Source: JALZCH01 sp036400075 (lineage in GTDB: Bacteria > Acidobacteriota > Blastocatellia > Pyrinomonadales > Pyrinomonadaceae). Taken from it: a stretch of 64,000 nt of DNA. Below the pieces are notes generated by a model. The model had not been told where the DNA came from. It saw only the letters and a program-made list of their open reading frames with translations, and made no database searches. The stretch covers positions 124,001-188,000 of the forward strand of contig DASWLV010000002.1 in assembly GCA_036400075.1 (NCBI GenBank), in the 5' to 3' direction. The position numbers and the translations under genes are program-made. Shown in pieces: positions 60,347 through 64,000 of the stretch (positions within the stretch are counted from its first letter, which is position 1; every line of letters starts with the position of its first letter).

Positions 60347-63202
60347 ATGAACGGCAAAATTGTGAAAACAAACGAACGCGGTTCGGCGACTGTGATTGCG
60401 TTATTAGTCCTCTCGCTGTTGTTGGTTTTCGTCGCCCTGGCGGTTTCGCGGACGACGAACGAGACGCTCGCCACCTCAAACGATGCTTCGGAAACGCGCA
60501 CGTTCACGGCGGCGGAGGCGAGCCTGGAAAATATGACGCAGCAATTCGACGCTATTTTCGATTTTCAGCTTTCGCCGGCTTCCGCCGACATCACCAATAT
60601 TAAAAATTCCGCTCCGCCGAATTTTACCGGCTACAATTTTGCAAATGACGTTGTTCAAACCCAAGCCTCGCAGCAAGTCGTAATTACGGGCGGACTTCTG
60701 CAAGGTTTATACGCGACGCGCGACGCCTGGAAATTAACTACCATAACGACCGACAAATCGAACGGCGTTGAAGTCAAGCTGGACAGAACATTTTTCAACG
60801 ACCGCGTGCCGATTTTTCAATTCGGTATTTTTTATGACGACGACCTCGAATTCCACCCCGGACCGCGTTTCGATTTCGGCGGTCGCGTTCACTCGAACGG
60901 CAATTTGTTTCTCGCCGCCGGAACCGGATTGTATTTTTCATCGAGAGTCTCGGCGCACAGAGAAATATTAACCGATGTTGGACGCAACGGGCGAAATGCT
61001 TTAAGTCAATGGGGCGAAAACGTTTGGATTCGAGACGGCTCCGGCACTTATCAACAGTTAAAAGCAAATATGGGCAGCGCGCTCAAAACCGGCGGCACGG
61101 GCGGTAATCTTTTTTTTGACAACGCGGATATGCCCGCTGTTTCGCGCAATCCGAATTGGAGCATTCCCAACGGTTTGTTTGACGGCAACTTAATGGCGCT
61201 GCAAAAAGACTTAAAGCTGCCGATGAAGCTGACGAGACCGGACGTGGATTACATCGAACTGATTAAACGCGGCAAGTTGATCGGCGATTTGTGGAACGAC
61301 GGAACCGGAACAGCCGCTTCGCCTTCGATTGTTCCCGTTAACAGTACGCCGACCGGCGGCTTGGATAACGAGATTTTTGCACTAAGTCGTTACGCTAACA
61401 AAGCGGGCATCCGCGTTAGCCTCGCCGACAGCAAAGCCAAACTTCCAGGCTGCATCACAAGCACCGGCAGCGCCGTAACTACGGTATGCGGAATCAGACT
61501 TGACGCCGACGATAGCGGAGACGGCTCCGAGCCGGGCAGCGGCGAAGCGCGAGGTTATCAACCCAGACCGATGACCGGCTATCAGGCGACTCGTTTGAAC
61601 GGCGAGAGATTTCATATTCCCGGACGCCAAGTTTGGATAAAAGTCGAGCTGGTTTCATTTGATCAGGCGACCAAATTGCCGGTCACGGCTGATGTTACGG
61701 CAGATATTTTGAGCCTCGGTGTTACCGAACCCGCGCCGCGCGTTTTTGAAAGCTTGACCAGAAGGTTTGAGATTCTAAATCCCTCGAATTATTACAGTTC
61801 GGGCATTGACACTCGTTCGATTATCCAGTTGCAGCGTTTTGCGATGTCGGGCGAGGTCATTAACTCATCGAGCAACTGGCTAAGCGACCGCACTTGGAAC
61901 AGCACGCCTTATAACTTTGTCATTACCAACCAGCAAACGATACCAACACCAACGCCGAATCCGACTCCGACTCCGAATTCAAATCCCGACGCCGTTCCAG
62001 GATTGGACACGGGATTTGCCGACCATAAAGATCATAAAAAGCTCACCTACATTGACAACAACACGAAATATGAATGGATTGTCCCGTTTCCGATCAAAAT
62101 GTTCGACACGCGCGAAGGGCTTTTCAACGATGACGTTGACCCGACAGGCGGAACGGCGAACAAAGTAACGCGCAACGGCGTGATGAGCATAGTTGAAATC
62201 AACGTCGCTAATTTAAGAAAATTTTTAAAGGGCGATTTCAACTCCGGTATGCCGACCGGAACTAAATATTACGGCGACACCGGTCACGTTTTACGTTCCA
62301 CGGACGTGCCGGAATCAAACGGCTGGGTGTTGTACATCTCCGACCGTCGAGGCGACCGCGATTTTGACGGCGAGTATGATATGGAAGACATTTACGGTCC
62401 GTGCGATAACACAGAACAGCCCGGCGAAGACCTCGATGGTAAAGCAAACAATCTCGAAAGGGATTTCAAAACCACTGCCAACCCTCAAGGAGAAGCTCCG
62501 CTCTGCTCGGAAACTGACGATGCGGATATGTCAGCCGTCGTTGATCACAGCTATTTTCGGCGCGGCGTTCGCCTCGTTAATGGTGGAACCCTGCCCGGCA
62601 ATTACATCGCCAACTCTTTCGATACAACCGGATTTACGGTCGCTTCGGAAAACGCGATTTATGTGCAGGGAAATTACAACGCGACCGGAGTCCTCAGCTA
62701 TGGAACACCAACGCCGGCAGACGATTATCTGCCGCAGGACACCTCCCTGCACGTGCCGGCGTCTGTTATCGGCGACGCAGTAATAATTCTTTCAAACAAT
62801 TGGAAAGACTCGCGCAGCTTCCGTTACCCGTTTGCTCTCGGCAGCCGCCCGGCGACCGAAACAACTATCCGTTTCGCAATGATTTCCGGCGACGCGAAAA
62901 GCAGTTATGAAAACACGCCGAATCAGGGCGGCGGCGACCCGCGTCTGGCAGGCGGCGTCCACAACTTCAAGCGATTTCTGGAAAACTGGGGCGGTGATTA
63001 CCTGAACTACTCAGGTTCGCTCATCAATTTGTACAATGCCAGAAACAACAACGGCGCTTTTAAATGCTGCAACAAGGTTTATTCGCCGCCTAATCGAAAC
63101 TGGACGTTCGACACATCGTTTCTCTCACCGGAACGCCTGCCGCCCGGAACTCCGTTTTTCCAGGTTCTTCAACTGACCGGATTCCAGAGAATAAACAATT
63201 AA
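60347..63202 (+). CDS. Very large PilX-like pilus-associated protein
   Basis: About 951 residues from MNGKIVKTNERGSATV (60347; AGGAG 10 bp upstream). The N-terminus has a single helix ATVIALLVLSLLLVFVALAV, as in PilX, but with RGS in place of the usual GF cleavage site and no Glu+5. A beta-rich region follows. There are Asp-rich Ca-loop-like segments (DDADMSAVVD, DRDFDGEYDME) and a Pro/Thr spacer (PTPTPNPTPTPNSNPD). Typical PilX is near 200 residues, so this is an enlarged or fused tip protein; no PilY1 lies in the window and this could take that role. Terminator follows. Confidence 0.78.
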   Translation: MNGKIVKTNERGSATVIALLVLSLLLVFVALAVSRTTNETLATSNDASETRTFTAAEASLENMTQQFDAIFDFQLSPASADITNIKNSAPPNFTGYNFANDVVQTQASQQVVITGGLLQGLYATRDAWKLTTITTDKSNGVEVKLDRTFFNDRVPIFQFGIFYDDDLEFHPGPRFDFGGRVHSNGNLFLAAGTGLYFSSRVSAHREILTDVGRNGRNALSQWGENVWIRDGSGTYQQLKANMGSALKTGGTGGNLFFDNADMPAVSRNPNWSIPNGLFDGNLMALQKDLKLPMKLTRPDVDYIELIKRGKLIGDLWNDGTGTAASPSIVPVNSTPTGGLDNEIFALSRYANKAGIRVSLADSKAKLPGCITSTGSAVTTVCGIRLDADDSGDGSEPGSGEARGYQPRPMTGYQATRLNGERFHIPGRQVWIKVELVSFDQATKLPVTADVTADILSLGVTEPAPRVFESLTRRFEILNPSNYYSSGIDTRSIIQLQRFAMSGEVINSSSNWLSDRTWNSTPYNFVITNQQTIPTPTPNPTPTPNSNPDAVPGLDTGFADHKDHKKLTYIDNNTKYEWIVPFPIKMFDTREGLFNDDVDPTGGTANKVTRNGVMSIVEINVANLRKFLKGDFNSGMPTGTKYYGDTGHVLRSTDVPESNGWVLYISDRRGDRDFDGEYDMEDIYGPCDNTEQPGEDLDGKANNLERDFKTTANPQGEAPLCSETDDADMSAVVDHSYFRRGVRLVNGGTLPGNYIANSFDTTGFTVASENAIYVQGNYNATGVLSYGTPTPADDYLPQDTSLHVPASVIGDAVIILSNNWKDSRSFRYPFALGSRPATETTIRFAMISGDAKSSYENTPNQGGGDPRLAGGVHNFKRFLENWGGDYLNYSGSLINLYNARNNNGAFKCCNKVYSPPNRNWTFDTSFLSPERLPPGTPFFQVLQLTGFQRINN

Positions 63203-63218
63203 ACTCGGGAAAAAGCAA

Positions 63219-63262
63219 TAAAAAAGCGTTTGATATTGAATTCAATATCAAACGCTTTTTTA
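63219..63262. terminator. Bidirectional terminator
   Basis: A 42-base perfect palindrome, arms aaaaagcgtttgatattgaa and its complement, with A/T-tracts at both ends. Between the convergent minor-pilin and transglycosylase genes. Confidence 0.92.
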
Positions 63263-63275
63263 TTGTAGTTATCAG

Positions 63276-64000
63276 TTAAGGAATTTTGACGAAATTCATT
63301 CCCCTCGAAATAACGCGGGCGCGGCGATTAACTCGCTTCGGGTTTTTGCTTGGATTGAAAATGTTAAGCGGCGAAGGAATCATCGCCGAAAGATAAGCGG
63401 CTTCCTGCGGAGTTAAATCGGCTGCCGATTTTTTGAAATAAGTTCTGCTGGCGGCTTCCGCCCCGTAAATGCCGTCGCCCCATTCGATTACATTCAGATA
63501 AATCTCCAAAATTCGCCGTTTGCTGAGATTGTTTTCGAGCGTGCGAGTGATTAAATATTCGCGCCCTTTTCGCAAAAAGGAGCGTTCTTCCGAAAGATAA
63601 AGATTTTTCGCTAATTGCTGCGTGATGGTCGAAGCGCCGCGTTTGAAATTCGAGGTTTTCGGATAACCGAGCGACACCAGAACGGTGTCAATAATCGAAT
63701 CTTTGTCGAGATTCGGAATCCAGTCGTTCGGATCGTTATCGCCTTCGGCTTTGGCTTCTTTTTCGGCTTCTTTTTGCGCCGCCTGCCACGCCGCTTCAAT
63801 CGCTTTCCAATCAAAACCCTGATGAGCGACGAAATTTGTATCTTCGCCGGCAATTACGGCGCGCTGCAAATGCGGGGAAATGCGTTCCATCGGCGCCCAA
63901 ATCTGATATTTCTGCCCCTGCTTTCCATCTTTGCGCGCCTCGGACAACCGATATTCAATCATCGAAGTCGTCGTCGGATTTTCGGTTTTTAACGCAACGA
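63276..64000 (-). CDS. mtgA: Monofunctional peptidoglycan glycosyltransferase, 5' partial
   Basis: The frame stays open to the window end, so the first part (including the membrane anchor) lies beyond. GT51 motifs: AVIAGEDTNFVAHQGFDW (EDxxFxxHxGFD), GASTITQQLAKNLYL, RKGREYLITRTLENNLSKRRILEIYLN, and EWGDGIYGAEAASRTYF. These are the diagnostic blocks of the GT51 family. No transpeptidase domain follows, so it is the monofunctional type. It polymerises lipid II at the inner membrane. An insertion rich in Lys/Glu (KEAEKEAKAEGD) lies after the first motif, and is unusual. Confidence 0.9.
   Translation of the reverse strand, partial: VALKTENPTTTSMIEYRLSEARKDGKQGQKYQIWAPMERISPHLQRAVIAGEDTNFVAHQGFDWKAIEAAWQAAQKEAEKEAKAEGDNDPNDWIPNLDKDSIIDTVLVSLGYPKTSNFKRGASTITQQLAKNLYLSEERSFLRKGREYLITRTLENNLSKRRILEIYLNVIEWGDGIYGAEAASRTYFKKSAADLTPQEAAYLSAMIPSPLNIFNPSKNPKRVNRRARVISRGMNFVKIP

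Noticed and set aside
1..64000. tRNA or rRNA genes
   Set aside because: No T-arm-like motif with a matching acceptor stem and no rRNA segment was recognised; a tRNAscan search would settle it.

Overview
The window looks like chromosomal DNA of a free-living Gram-negative bacterium with roughly balanced GC. The best guess is Acidobacteriota, class Blastocatellia. This is inferred from the gene mix: large secreted fungalysin (M36) peptidases, a BlaI/M56 sensor pair, a winged-helix protein carrying a cyclase-like domain, a TonB receptor with an N-terminal carboxypeptidase-regulatory domain, and a PilMNOPQ cluster followed by minor pilins. No rRNA or tRNA gene was recognised, so the taxonomic call is tentative.

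Layout. 1-8.8 kb: the end of a helical protein, a small CxxC protein, a winged-helix/hydrolase/degenerate-cyclase protein, an SLC13-type permease, and a BlaI repressor with an M56 membrane peptidase whose C-terminal half is a degenerate polysaccharide-deacetylase domain. 8.8-12.8 kb: a BON lipoprotein, a HIT hydrolase, an HU/IHF protein and ribosomal protein S1 with long low-complexity tails, all on the minus strand. 13.2-17.2 kb: a plus-strand run of PhzF-like protein, YpdA-like reductase, YeiH-like exporter, low-molecular-weight phosphatase and YkgJ-like Cys-cluster protein.

17.1-23.6 kb is the most unusual region. Minus-strand genes (serine hydrolase, nitrilase, phytanoyl-CoA dioxygenase, a membrane protein, a stand-alone Clp N-domain protein, a TIR/deoxyribosyltransferase-like protein) are interleaved with four full and one truncated integron attC-like sites, all in the same orientation. 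No integron integrase is visible. I read this as gene cassettes without an integrase (a CALIN). It is interrupted by a chromosomal CBS-domain gene, and one cassette is flanked by a duplicated end of the ykgJ-like gene. Three imperfect palindromes with exact 40-bp spacing precede the first cassette gene.

23.7-33.8 kb: a TonB-dependent receptor with a PepSY membrane protein, a giant M36 peptidase carrying both dockerin-like and cohesin-like domains, and QueD. 33.8-34.5 kb is a REP-associated (RAYT) transposase bounded by long inverted arms. 34.5-46.6 kb: a DinG-type helicase, three tandem paralogous exported proteins (the third fused to a calcium-binding-type C-terminus), a second M36 peptidase with six FG-GAP/VCBS-like repeats, a DnaC-like helicase loader and an orphan receiver-domain protein. 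47-52 kb: a LytS/LytTR-type two-component pair, a divergent kinase-like/acyl-CoA dehydrogenase pair and an acetyltransferase. 52.4-63.2 kb: the type IV pilus alignment and secretin genes pilM-N-O-P-Q, then four minor-pilin-like genes. The window ends inside a monofunctional peptidoglycan glycosyltransferase gene.

Short intergenic inverted repeats built from tandem heptamers recur along the window.
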